Positions 54,881 to 63,819 of a stretch of 64,000 nucleotides of DNA are shown in pieces; positions within the stretch are counted from its first letter, which is position 1, and the number at the start of each line of letters is the position of its first letter. Made by a program: the position numbers and the translations under genes. Under the pieces are notes generated by a model that saw only the letters and a program-made list of their open reading frames with translations, was not told where the DNA came from and did no database searches. Source of the stretch: CAYORM01 sp964406375 (lineage in GTDB: Bacteria; Pseudomonadota; Alphaproteobacteria; DSM-16000; Inquilinaceae). The stretch spans positions 1-64,000 of the forward strand of contig CAYORM010000011.1 of assembly GCA_964406375.1 (NCBI GenBank), read 5' to 3'.

Positions 54881-55807
54881 ATGAACCTGAACCCGACAGC
54901 GGTGGAAAGGTCCTCGCGCCGCACGCTCGCGTCGCGGGGGCTGCCGGACTGGCTGATCTCCTACCTCTTTCTGGCGCCGGCGGCGGCGGTATTCCTGGGG
55001 CTGATCACCTACCCGCTGATCGACGGGATGGCGACCAGCCTGACCGATCGCGGCCTCGTCGGAGCCGGGGCCTATGTCGGGCTCAGCAATTTCCTGACGC
55101 TGTTCCAGGATCCCAACTATCTGCGGGCGGTCGGCAATTCGGTCCTGCTGACGTGTGGCGCCGTGGCGCTGAAGCTGGTTCTCGGCATGCTCGGGGCGTT
55201 GCTGCTGCATCAGCAGTTCCGCTTCCGCGGCCTGTTCCGGGCACTCGTCTTCCTGCCCTGGGCGGTGCCGGGGCTGATCGCCGGCCTCAGCTGGAAATGG
55301 ATCTATGACGAGCAGGCCGGGGTGCTGAACTACCTCGCCCTCGTCTCCGGTGCCGCCGACATGCCGGTGCGCTGGCTGTCCGACCCGACCGTGGCGATGC
55401 TGTCGATCGGCATCGCCATGGTCTGGCACGGCCTGCCCTTCTTCATCATGATGCTGCTCGCAGGCCTCGCCACCATCCCGCGCGATCTCTATGAGGCGGC
55501 GGCCATCGATGGTGCGGGGGCGCTTCGGCGGTTCCGCTACGTCACGCTGCCGCATCTGCGCGACGTCATCGCCATCACGGTGATGCTGTCGACGATCTGG
55601 ACGTTCAACTCCTTCCACATGGTCTTCATCCTGACCGGGGGCGGCCCGGCGATGCAGACCCACATCCTGCCGACGCTCGCCTATGAATACGGCATCGCGC
55701 GCAACCAGCTCGGCCTCGGCTCGGCGGTGATCGTGTCGGTGGTGCCGGTCTTCGTCGTGATCATCGTCTTCCTGACGCGCCGCATGCTGCGCGACAGGTT
55801 GCGCTGA
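54881..55807 (+). CDS. Sugar ABC importer permease, MalF type
   Basis: The 308-residue protein has six hydrophobic segments and the EAA loop (YEAAAIDGAGALRRFRYVTL) that contacts the ATPase. FLPWAVPGLIAGLSWKWIYD is typical of the carbohydrate CUT1 permeases. AGGAG precedes the ATG. It forms a pair with the next gene. Confidence 0.92.
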   Translation: MNLNPTAVERSSRRTLASRGLPDWLISYLFLAPAAAVFLGLITYPLIDGMATSLTDRGLVGAGAYVGLSNFLTLFQDPNYLRAVGNSVLLTCGAVALKLVLGMLGALLLHQQFRFRGLFRALVFLPWAVPGLIAGLSWKWIYDEQAGVLNYLALVSGAADMPVRWLSDPTVAMLSIGIAMVWHGLPFFIMMLLAGLATIPRDLYEAAAIDGAGALRRFRYVTLPHLRDVIAITVMLSTIWTFNSFHMVFILTGGGPAMQTHILPTLAYEYGIARNQLGLGSAVIVSVVPVFVVIIVFLTRRMLRDRLR

Positions 55808-55817
55808 GGAGCCGCCC

Positions 55818-56660
55818 ATGGTGACGAGCCGCCGCTCCCGCCTGCTCCGCCGCGTCGTGATCGCCGGCGGCCTGCTGGCCTTCCTGTTCTGGTCGCTAGC
55901 GCCGATCTACTGGATCGTCGTCACCTCGCTGAAGACCTCGCGCGAGATCTATGCGTTGGTGCCGACGATGGTGCCGAAGGTACCGACCCTGGAAAACTAC
56001 CGCCTCGCCCTGTTCGAGTCGGACTTTCCGCTGTTCACCTGGAACAGCTTCGTGGTCGCCTTCGGGGTGACGGTGCTGTCGGCGACGATCGGCGCCCTCG
56101 CCGCCTATCCGATCAGCCGCCTGCGCTTCCGCGGTCGCAGCCTAGCGGCGCGATCGATCGTCGTCTCCTACCTATTGCCGCCGGCGCTGCTGTTCATCCC
56201 GCTCTTCATCATCCTGCACCAGCTCGGGCTGATCGACAGCAAGCTGGGGCTGATCGTCGTCTATCTGACCTTCAGCATGCCGTTCTGCACCTGGATGCTG
56301 ATCGGCTATTTCCGCAGCATCCCGGCGGAGCTGGACGAGGCGGCGACGATCGACGGCGCCAGCCGCCTCCAGATCCTGTGGCGGATCATCCTGCCGCTGG
56401 CGCGGCCGGGGCTGGCGGTGGTGGCGCTGTTCGCCTTCACCCATGCCTGGAACGAGTTCCTCTATGCGCTCGTCTATGTCTATTCCGCCGACACCAAGAC
56501 GTTCACGGCCGGGCTGACCGGCCTGATCATGGGCGACACCTTCATCTGGGGCCAGCTGATGGCCAGCTCGGTGATCGCCATCGCGCCGATCCTGGTGATC
56601 TACATCGTCGCCCAGCGTTACATCGTCGAGGGCCTCTCGGCGGGCAGCGTAAAGGCATAG
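55818..56660 (+). CDS. Sugar ABC importer permease, MalG type
   Basis: The 280-residue CUT1 permease has about six transmembrane helices and the EAA loop DEAATIDGASRLQILWRIIL. APIYWIVVTSLKTSREIY near the start is typical of the MalG group. It begins 10 bases after the MalF-type gene. The operon holds no ATPase gene, so a MalK/UgpC-like subunit must come from another locus. Confidence 0.92.
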   Translation: MVTSRRSRLLRRVVIAGGLLAFLFWSLAPIYWIVVTSLKTSREIYALVPTMVPKVPTLENYRLALFESDFPLFTWNSFVVAFGVTVLSATIGALAAYPISRLRFRGRSLAARSIVVSYLLPPALLFIPLFIILHQLGLIDSKLGLIVVYLTFSMPFCTWMLIGYFRSIPAELDEAATIDGASRLQILWRIILPLARPGLAVVALFAFTHAWNEFLYALVYVYSADTKTFTAGLTGLIMGDTFIWGQLMASSVIAIAPILVIYIVAQRYIVEGLSAGSVKA

Positions 56661-56727
56661 GGCCAGGATCTCGGGGCGGCGGGCCGGCAGCCCCCGCCCG
56701 CCACATCTTCGGAAGGGAGGAATTCCA

Positions 56728-58002
56728 ATGAAAAGACTGTTGCTGTCCGCCGTCGGTGCTGTCGCGCTTGCCGCGGCGAGCCAGGCCCAGGCGGCCGATC
56801 TGACGATCTGGGGGCTGCAGGCCTTCAACCCTGACGCCGACCGGTTCATCGGCGAGACGGCCAAGGCCTATGGCGAGGAGATCGGGCTCGACGTCGAATA
56901 CGTGGTGGTGCCGGCCAATGTGATCAACGAGCGGCTGGCGGCGGCCTATGCCGGCGGCAATCCACCCGACGTCGTCATGAACTCCGACACCTATGTCCAG
57001 CGCTTCATGGCGCAGGGGCTGACGGTGCCGCTCGACGACCTGCTCGAGGAGCTGCGCGCCCAGCCGGGCGGCATCTTCGAGAATACGCTCGGAGCCGGCC
57101 TCTATGAGGGGCAGCAGCATGCCCTGCCGGTCGAGATGGACGTCAACCCGATGTTCGTCCGCACCGATCTGCTCGCCGAGGTCGGCCATGACGTGCCGGA
57201 GACCTGGGAGGAGCTGCGCGCCGCCGCCCAGGCGATCCACGAGGCCTATCCGATGCTGCAGCCCTTCGGCATGCCGCTCAGCGGGGCCTTCGACGGCGAG
57301 GTCATGATCCGCATGGTGATCTGGTCGTTCGGCGGCGCGCTGTTCGACGAAGAGGGCAACATCATCTTCGATTCCCCCGAGACCCGCGCCGCCTACGCCT
57401 TCCTGGCCGGCATGGTCGAGGAAGGAACGATCCCGCACGCCGCCCTCACCTGGGACGACGCAGGCAACAACACCGCCTATCAGAGCGGCCGGGCGGCCTT
57501 CATCATCAACCCGCCCAGCGTCTACAGCTGGCTGCAGGAGAACGACCCGGAGATGCTGGCCAACACGGCCCTCATCAACATCCCGACCGGGCCGGGGCCG
57601 GAGGGTCGCAACGGCTCGATGGTGTCGTCCTGGATGTGGTTCATCTCGGCCGCGTCCGACCAGATCGACGCCGCCAAGGGTTGGCTGCGCTACTTCTATG
57701 AGCCGGAGACCTATGCCGAGCTGATCACGACGGTCGGCGGCCGCTGGGTGCCGATCTATCCGTCGATGATCGACGAGCTGCCGATGTACACCGAGAACCC
57801 GCATTTCGCGGCGTTCCGCTCGATGGCGGAGACCGGCATCGTCATGGGCTATCGCGGGGTGCCGACCGTGCTCGCCTCGGAGATCGTCCACGCCAAGATC
57901 GTCTCGAACGTCGTCCAGCGGATCGTCGTCGAGGGTCAGTCGGTGGAGGAAGCGGTCGCCTGGGGCCAGGCGGAGATGGAGCGGCTGGCCGCCCAGCATT
58001 GA
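56728..58002 (+). CDS. Extracellular solute-binding protein (CUT1 sugar transporter)
   Basis: The 424-residue protein has a signal peptide (MKRLLLSAVGAVALAAASQA, cleaved after about residue 22) and the SBP_bac_1 fold: LTIWGLQAFNPDADRFI, INERLAAAYAGGNPPDVVM and WMWFISAASDQIDAAKGWL. It captures the substrate, probably a uronate, aldonate or oligouronide judging by uxuA. GGGAGGAA lies just before the ATG. Confidence 0.92.
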   Translation: MKRLLLSAVGAVALAAASQAQAADLTIWGLQAFNPDADRFIGETAKAYGEEIGLDVEYVVVPANVINERLAAAYAGGNPPDVVMNSDTYVQRFMAQGLTVPLDDLLEELRAQPGGIFENTLGAGLYEGQQHALPVEMDVNPMFVRTDLLAEVGHDVPETWEELRAAAQAIHEAYPMLQPFGMPLSGAFDGEVMIRMVIWSFGGALFDEEGNIIFDSPETRAAYAFLAGMVEEGTIPHAALTWDDAGNNTAYQSGRAAFIINPPSVYSWLQENDPEMLANTALINIPTGPGPEGRNGSMVSSWMWFISAASDQIDAAKGWLRYFYEPETYAELITTVGGRWVPIYPSMIDELPMYTENPHFAAFRSMAETGIVMGYRGVPTVLASEIVHAKIVSNVVQRIVVEGQSVEEAVAWGQAEMERLAAQH

Positions 58003-58070
58003 GGCAGGCCGGCGGTGTCCTGTGCCCATCGCGGCGCAGGGCACCGCCCCCTCCTCGACCGGTGAGGATC

Positions 58071-59003
58071 ATGACCTCCGCCCCCACCATCCTGTGCAGC
58101 GGCGCCGCAACGATGGACACCATCTTCCGGATGGCGGCGCTGCCTCGCGAGCCGGGCAAGTACCTGCCGATCGAGGCGGTCGAGGTGGCCCATGGCATGG
58201 CATCGAGCGCCGCCGCCGCGATCGCGCGGCTGGGCGGGCGCAGCCTGCTCTTCGCACGGGTCGGCGCGGACGAGACCGGCACCCGCTTCGTCGCCGAGAT
58301 GACCGCCGCCGGCGTCGATTGCCGGCATGTCCGGCGGGTGCCGGGAGCCCGCACGGCCTTTGCGACCGTACTCATCGATCCGCGCGGCGAGCGCGTGATC
58401 GTGCCGTTCTACGACCCTGCCCTTGGCGCCGAGACCGGCTGGCTGCCGCTTGACGTCGTCGACGGCTGTGATGCTGTGCTGGTCGACGTGCGGTGGCCCG
58501 CCGGTGCGGCGGTGGTGCTCGACCGGGCCCGAAGCCGCGGCCTTCCGGCGGTGCTCGACGCCGATACCGCCCCCGCCGGCGTCGTCGAGGATCTGGCGCC
58601 GCGGGCGAGCCATATCGTCTTCTCGGAACCGGCAGCCCTCGCCTTCTCCGGTGCCTTCGACCCGGCCGAGGCGGCGGTCGCGATCGCCGGCCGCCTCGAC
58701 GGTTTCGTCGCGGTCACCGCCGGGGCACGGGGCTGCTACTGGGTGGATGCGGAGGGCCGGCTGCGCCACGCCGCACCGCCGCCGGTGGCCGCGATCGACA
58801 CGCTGGCCGCCGGCGACGTCTTTCATGGCGCCTTCACCCTGAGGCTGGCCGAAGGCTGCACGATCGGCGACTGCATCACCTTCGCCAACGCCGCCGCGGC
58901 CCTCAAATGCAGCCGCTTCGGCGGTCGCCTCGGCGCCCCTGACCGTGACGAGGTACTGGCCCTCCTGTCGGCGCCCCGTCTCGGGACCCAAGCCGCGGGC
59001 TGA
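58071..59003 (+). CDS. PfkB family sugar kinase, probable 2-keto-3-deoxygluconate kinase
   Basis: The 310-residue protein shows VAHGMASSAAAAIARLGGR (sugar-binding signature 1 region) and IDTLAAGDVFHGAFTL, where the usual GAGD is AAGD but the catalytic aspartate is kept. By position after uxuA and a uronate-type transporter it likely makes KDG 6-phosphate, the next step after mannonate dehydratase. Sequence alone does not separate KDG from other sugars. The start at 58071 follows GTGAGGATC. Confidence 0.85.
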   Translation: MTSAPTILCSGAATMDTIFRMAALPREPGKYLPIEAVEVAHGMASSAAAAIARLGGRSLLFARVGADETGTRFVAEMTAAGVDCRHVRRVPGARTAFATVLIDPRGERVIVPFYDPALGAETGWLPLDVVDGCDAVLVDVRWPAGAAVVLDRARSRGLPAVLDADTAPAGVVEDLAPRASHIVFSEPAALAFSGAFDPAEAAVAIAGRLDGFVAVTAGARGCYWVDAEGRLRHAAPPPVAAIDTLAAGDVFHGAFTLRLAEGCTIGDCITFANAAAALKCSRFGGRLGAPDRDEVLALLSAPRLGTQAAG

Positions 59004-59028
59004 TCCACCCCCGATGTCGGGGCGCCTG

Positions 59029-59727
59029 CTACCGCAGCCGGCGGATGTGATCGAAGCGCGGATTCGCCGCAAAAGCGGCCTCGCGCGTATCACCGGCACG
59101 CATGCGCGCCGTGATCGCCGCCTCGATCGCCACGAGGCGCTCGCTCCACTCGACGACCTCGGGCAGGATCGCCTGCGGCACGATGATCACACCGTCCTCA
59201 TCGCCCAGCACGACATCGCCCGGGGCGATCGTCACCGGAATCCCCTCCGCACCGGGTAGTTCGACCGTGACCCCGACCTCCGTCAGCGCCCAGCGCCCGC
59301 CGCCGGCGGCCGGCGTCCAGAAACGGGCGAAGGCGGGGAAGCCCATTTCCGCGATCTCGCTGGCATCGCGCAGCCCGCCATCGACGAGCAGGCCGGCGCA
59401 GCCCGCGAGCTGGAAACCGAGGCACATCAGCCCGCCAGCCACCGAACCCGCGGTCTGGCCGCGCGTCGCGACGACGATCACGGTACCGGCTGCCGCGTGC
59501 CGGTCCATCTCATAGGGGGACAGGGCCGACTTGGTCTTACCGTCTTCCGGCGCGCCGGCGAAGCAGGCCGCGGGTCCCGCGAGGCGCATCCCCGGGGCGA
59601 GCGGCCGGATGTCGCTCGCGAGCGCCTGGTGGCGGTAGCCGCAGCGGTCGAGCACATCGCTCACGGCCGAGGTGCCCAACGGGCGCAGGCGGCGGACGAG
59701 GTCTGCGTAATCGCGGTCGGAAGGCAT
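59029..59727 (-). CDS. RraA-like family protein (aldolase/decarboxylase type)
   Basis: The 232-residue protein has the RraA fold with AVSDVLDRCGYRHQAL, GGLMCLGFQLAG and the active-site LLVDGGLRDASEI (Arg and Asp), and PGDVVLGDEDGVIIVP. The family contains 4-hydroxy-4-methyl-2-oxoglutarate/oxaloacetate lyases and RNase E inhibitors; catabolic context favours a lyase. It ends the minus-strand cluster that includes LysR, an isochorismatase-like hydrolase and an SsuABC-type transporter, convergent with the uxuA operon. Confidence 0.88.
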   Translation of the reverse strand: MPSDRDYADLVRRLRPLGTSAVSDVLDRCGYRHQALASDIRPLAPGMRLAGPAACFAGAPEDGKTKSALSPYEMDRHAAAGTVIVVATRGQTAGSVAGGLMCLGFQLAGCAGLLVDGGLRDASEIAEMGFPAFARFWTPAAGGGRWALTEVGVTVELPGAEGIPVTIAPGDVVLGDEDGVIIVPQAILPEVVEWSERLVAIEAAITARMRAGDTREAAFAANPRFDHIRRLR

Positions 59728-59771
59728 GTGGTGGAAGTCTCCCAAGAACAAGGATGGGGCGATGCGGCCGG

Positions 59772-60758
59772 TCAGTCTGCCGCCGGGTTCGGCTGCCGGC
59801 CCGATGGCCGCTCCGTCCGTCGTGAGGGAATGGCGGCCGCGCCGTCGCGGATGTGCCGCATCGAGGCCTCCGTCTCCGCCGCCTCCTCGGTCAGCCATTC
59901 CTCCAGCGCCTTGATCTTCGAGGCGGGCCCCGGCTTCTTTTGACAGACGATGTGGTAGGCGTCCTCGGTCGGGACGGCGATGTCGAGCGGGACGACGAGG
60001 CGGCCGGACCGCACATCCTCTGCGACGAACGCCCATTGCGCGACCACGACGCCGAGCCCGTCGATCGCCGCCTGATAGGCAAGGGCCGAATTCTCGAAAT
60101 GCTGGCGGCTGCTGCCCGAGATCTGCGGCAGGCCGGCACCGTCCAGCCAGGTCGCCCAATCCCGCGGCCGATTGATCGAGCACAGGAAGACATGGCGCGT
60201 CAGGCATTGCGGACCGTCGAGCGGGATCGCACCACCTAGGAGGCCGGGACTGCAGGCCAGCACCAGCATCTCGCCGAAAAGCGGCCTGGAATAGAGCCCG
60301 CCGGGCGGCGCCGCGCCGGAGACGATGCACAGGTCGATATCCTGCCGCAGGAAGTCGAGCGGCGTGTGCGAGGTGGTGATCTGGACGTCGATGTCCGGAT
60401 AGCGCGCATGGAACCGGGCGAGCCGCGGCACGAACCAGCGGATCGCGAAGGTCGGCGGCAGCTTGAGCCGCAAGGTGCGCGCATCCGGCACGCCGCGGAT
60501 CTGGCGCGTCGCCTGATCGAGCCTGTCGAGCGTGATGCCGAGGCTGCGGTTGTACTCCACGCCCTTCGGCGTGAGCTGGATACCGTGCTTGACCCGGAAG
60601 AACAGCTTGACGCCCAGCCAGGTCTCGAGCGTCGAGACATGGCGGCTGATGGCGCCCTGCGTCACCCCCAGCTCCTCGGCGGCACGCGTGAAGCTGCCGT
60701 GGCGCGCCGCCGCCTCGAAAGCGCGGATGGCGTTGAGCGGTGGCAGGCAGCGGGTCAC
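59772..60758 (-). CDS. LysR family regulator, GcvA-like
   Basis: The 328-residue protein has PPLNAIRAFEAAARHGSFTR and TQGAISRHVSTLETWLGVKL, the hallmark N-terminus of GcvA/AmpR-like LysR regulators, and a substrate-binding effector domain. It starts with GTG. It lies between the RraA-like and isochorismatase-like genes on the same strand and likely controls this cluster. Confidence 0.92.
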   Translation of the reverse strand: MTRCLPPLNAIRAFEAAARHGSFTRAAEELGVTQGAISRHVSTLETWLGVKLFFRVKHGIQLTPKGVEYNRSLGITLDRLDQATRQIRGVPDARTLRLKLPPTFAIRWFVPRLARFHARYPDIDVQITTSHTPLDFLRQDIDLCIVSGAAPPGGLYSRPLFGEMLVLACSPGLLGGAIPLDGPQCLTRHVFLCSINRPRDWATWLDGAGLPQISGSSRQHFENSALAYQAAIDGLGVVVAQWAFVAEDVRSGRLVVPLDIAVPTEDAYHIVCQKKPGPASKIKALEEWLTEEAAETEASMRHIRDGAAAIPSRRTERPSGRQPNPAAD

Positions 60759-60798
60759 GGCCGCATGTCCTCGCCGCGAAGAGGCGAATGCCCGGCCG

Positions 60799-61431
60799 TC
60801 ACGTCCCTGCCAGCCAAGCCTCGACCTCGGCCAGGCTCCGCACATCGGCGAGCTTGGCATTGATGTCAAACAGATTGGCCTCGTGCTGCTGGAGATTGCG
60901 GTCGCCGACCGCCTCGCGCACCACGATGCCGATCAGCCCGTGCAACATCGTGTCCATCGCCGTGGCCCGGATGCAGCCGCTGGTCGACAGCCCGGTGATG
61001 ATCAGCGTGTCGACGCGGTGCGCGGCGAGCCGCTCGGCGAGATCGGTACGGTAGAAGGCGCTGGGGAAGCCCTTGACCAGCACCGGCTCGTCACCCGCCG
61101 GCAGGTCGGGGTGGAGCGCGGCGAACGGCGAGTCGCGGTCGAGCAGCTTCAGCGCCTGGACCTTGCGGGCATAGACGGTATCCGCGGCGCCCGGGTCGTT
61201 GAATTGCTGGGTCAGGATCACCGGCGCACCACGCCGCCGGGCCGCGGCGATCAGCGCGAGCGTCGGCGGGATCACCCCCTCGACCCCCGCATACATCGGC
61301 GAGGAGCGGTCGAAATAGGCCATCATCATGTCGACGACGAGAAGCGCCGGCCGGTGGCCGAAGCCGAGCGTCCCGGCGAAGCCGGCGGCGCGGTAGTCTT
61401 CCTCGGACGACAGGGCGGGAACAGCGGACAT
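60799..61431 (-). CDS. Isochorismatase family cysteine hydrolase
   Basis: The 210-residue protein has the catalytic triad of the family: aspartate in LLVVDMMMAYFD, lysine in LVKGFPSAFY and cysteine in ITGLSTSGCIRATAMD. The SGCIRATA form is like N-carbamoylsarcosine amidase and related amidases rather than true isochorismatase. It probably hydrolyses an amide or ureido compound imported by the adjacent ABC system. GGAGATCT precedes the chosen ATG at 61431. Confidence 0.88.
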   Translation of the reverse strand: MSAVPALSSEEDYRAAGFAGTLGFGHRPALLVVDMMMAYFDRSSPMYAGVEGVIPPTLALIAAARRRGAPVILTQQFNDPGAADTVYARKVQALKLLDRDSPFAALHPDLPAGDEPVLVKGFPSAFYRTDLAERLAAHRVDTLIITGLSTSGCIRATAMDTMLHGLIGIVVREAVGDRNLQQHEANLFDINAKLADVRSLAEVEAWLAGT

Positions 61432-61452
61432 ACCAGAGATCTCCAATCGCGC

Positions 61453-62220
61453 TCAGGCCCGCCGATAGAGGCGATGCTCGATGCGCATCAGCAGGGCGTT
61501 CATGACCGCGGCGAAGGCCACGAGGACCAGCGTCAGCGCCATGATCATGTCCATGTCGTTGACGCCGAGGGCGCGCATCAGCAGGAAGCCCAGCCCCCGG
61601 TTCGAGCCGAACATCTCGCTGATCAGCGTGCCGACCAGCGTCACCGAGAACCCGACGCGCAGCCCGGTGAAGATCTCCGGCAGCGCCGCGGGGATCAGCA
61701 TCGTCCGCAGCAGCGGCCAGCCGCCGAGCTGCATCACGCGCGCGGTCTTGAGCAGCACCGGACGGATGTTCCGGACCGCGCCGAGCGTGAAGATCATGAT
61801 CGGCACGATGCCGTGCAGTGCACCGAACGCCACCTCCGCCCGCAGTCCGAGGCCGAAAAACATCAGGATGACGGGGTAGAGTGTGACCTTCGGCACCGAG
61901 TAGAGCGCGACGAGGATCGGCTCGGCGACCTCGCCCGCCATGCGCCGGAAGCCGAGCACGGCGCCGATCACCGTGCCGCCGACCGAGGCGATCAGCAGCG
62001 CCAGCGCGAAGGCGGAGATGGTCGTTTGGACATGCGGCCAGAAGCTGGCGGAGGCGAGCAGGTCGGCGGTGTAGGCGACGGTGTCGAGCGGCGCCGTCAT
62101 GGCGATCTCGCCCGCCAGCTCGTGCACCGCCTGCCACAGCGCGAGCAGGATCGCGATCAGCAGCAGCGTCTCGCCCGAACGCCCTGCCCAGGGGCGACGG
62201 ATCGGCTGGGTGCGGCTCAT
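61453..62220 (-). CDS. SsuC/TauC-type ABC permease (second)
   Basis: The 255-residue protein has about six hydrophobic segments and the conserved segment LYSVPKVTLYPVILMFFGLG and KTARVMQLGGWPLLRTMLIP (the EAA-type loop). These permeases serve nitrate, taurine, aliphatic sulfonate or pyrimidine importers. The ATG overlaps the stop of the permease upstream by four bases. Confidence 0.92.
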   Translation of the reverse strand: MSRTQPIRRPWAGRSGETLLLIAILLALWQAVHELAGEIAMTAPLDTVAYTADLLASASFWPHVQTTISAFALALLIASVGGTVIGAVLGFRRMAGEVAEPILVALYSVPKVTLYPVILMFFGLGLRAEVAFGALHGIVPIMIFTLGAVRNIRPVLLKTARVMQLGGWPLLRTMLIPAALPEIFTGLRVGFSVTLVGTLISEMFGSNRGLGFLLMRALGVNDMDMIMALTLVLVAFAAVMNALLMRIEHRLYRRA

Positions 62221-62978
62221 CGGCGCCCCCGCCGTTCCATGAGGGCCCGCTCCCAGTAGTAGAGCGACATGTTGATGCCGATCACGATGATCAGGATCAG
62301 CAGGATCAGCGCATACATCACGTCGTTCTGGAAATTGTAGTAGGAGAACGAGATCTGATAGCCGATCCCGCCGCTCGACAGGATGAACTCCGAGCCGATG
62401 ACGCCGATGAAGGCATAGGCGACGGCAAGCTTCACGCCGGTGAACAGATGCGCGGCCGCCGCCGGCAGGATGATGTGGAAGAAGGTCGACGGTCCACCGA
62501 GCTGCATCACCCGCGCCGTCTTCCACAGGGCGGGCGGGACGCGGTCGAGCCCGTTCAGCGTGTTGATGACCATCGCAACGACGGCATAGAGAAAGCCGAT
62601 GACCGTCTTCGGCACCGCATTCAGGCCGAACAGCACGATGAAGAGCGGGTAGAAGACGAAGACGGGAACGGAATAATAGGTGGCGAGCAGCGGATCGATC
62701 ACCCGCCTCGCCTTCGGGATGGCGTGGAACACTGCGCCGAGGAGCATCCCGACGATGATCGCCGCCGACAGCGCGATCGCGACCGAGAGCAGCGTCTGCG
62801 CCCCGTCGGCCAGGATCGTGCCCGTTCCGATCAGCCGGACGAGCGTCGTCACCATCTCAGATGGCGGGATCATGGTGATGCGCGCGATAGCGCCGGTACG
62901 GCACAGGATCTCCAGCGCTGCCACGATACCGACGATCACGACGGTGCGGATCAGCGCGACCTTGCGGGCCCTCGTCAT
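62217..62978 (-). CDS. SsuC/TauC-type ABC permease (first)
   Basis: The 253-residue protein has the same plan as its neighbour (YYSVPVFVFYPLFIVLFGLN, KTARVMQLGGPSTFFHIILP), so the importer has a heterodimeric channel. The shared KTARVMQLGG shows they arose by duplication. It starts 8 bases after the ATPase gene. Confidence 0.92.
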   Translation of the reverse strand: MTRARKVALIRTVVIVGIVAALEILCRTGAIARITMIPPSEMVTTLVRLIGTGTILADGAQTLLSVAIALSAAIIVGMLLGAVFHAIPKARRVIDPLLATYYSVPVFVFYPLFIVLFGLNAVPKTVIGFLYAVVAMVINTLNGLDRVPPALWKTARVMQLGGPSTFFHIILPAAAAHLFTGVKLAVAYAFIGVIGSEFILSSGGIGYQISFSYYNFQNDVMYALILLILIIVIGINMSLYYWERALMERRGRR

Positions 62979-62986
62979 CGCGCGGC

Positions 62987-63781
62987 TCAGGCCCGCCCCA
63001 CGGCGCGCATCGACTCGCCGCGCAGCAGGGACCACAGATGGCTGGTCAGCTGGCCGAAAGCCGCTTCCGAGACGATGCGGCTGTCACGGTCGCGGGGCCA
63101 GCCGGTGGTCGCGATCTCGAGAAACCGGCCGGGCCGGGCCGACATCACGCCGACCCGGTCGGACAGCATCGCCGCCTCGTCGAGGGCGTGGGTGATCAGC
63201 AGGATGGTGGCACCGGTCTCGCGCCACAGCTTCAGCACCTCATCCCCCATCAACAGACGGGTCTGCTGGTCGAGGGCGCCGAACGGCTCGTCGAGCAGGA
63301 TCAGTCGCGGCTCGAGCACCAGCGTCCGGGCGATGCAGACCCGCTGGCGCATGCCGCCGGAGAGCTGGGCGGGATAGGCCTCGGCGAAACCGCCGAGGCC
63401 CGTCAATGCCAGCGCCCATTCGACCCGGCGCCGGATCTCGGCCGCCGGCGCGCCCTTGCGACGCAGGCCGAAGGCGATGTTCTCGCGCACTGTCAGCCAG
63501 GGGAAGCTGGCGTCCTCCTGGAAGACGATGCCGACACCATCCGGCACCCGGCCTGCCACCGGCCGGCCGTCGAACCGCACCTCGCCATCGGTGGCCTGCT
63601 GGAGGCCACCGATGAGTTCGAGGAGCGTGGACTTGCCGCAGCCCGACGGCCCGACCACCGAGAAGAACTCACCCTCACGGAGGTCGAGGTCGATCGGCCC
63701 GAGAGCATGGATGGGGTCCCGCCTGCCGGGAGAGTGGAACACCCGCGTCGCCCCGCGCACCGTGACGAGACCGTCAGCCAT
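62987..63781 (-). CDS. SsuB/TauB-type ABC ATPase
   Basis: The 264-residue protein has Walker A GPSGCGKSTLLELIGG (about residue 40), Q-loop VFQEDASFPWL, signature LSGGMRQRVCIARTL and Walker B LILLDEPFGALD. It drives the two permeases downstream. The start at 63781 follows the binding-protein gene by 38 bases. Confidence 0.94.
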   Translation of the reverse strand: MADGLVTVRGATRVFHSPGRRDPIHALGPIDLDLREGEFFSVVGPSGCGKSTLLELIGGLQQATDGEVRFDGRPVAGRVPDGVGIVFQEDASFPWLTVRENIAFGLRRKGAPAAEIRRRVEWALALTGLGGFAEAYPAQLSGGMRQRVCIARTLVLEPRLILLDEPFGALDQQTRLLMGDEVLKLWRETGATILLITHALDEAAMLSDRVGVMSARPGRFLEIATTGWPRDRDSRIVSEAAFGQLTSHLWSLLRGESMRAVGRA

Positions 63782-63819
63782 GGGACTGCCTACCGTCCTC
63801 TCTTCGCTGGCGAGCGCCG

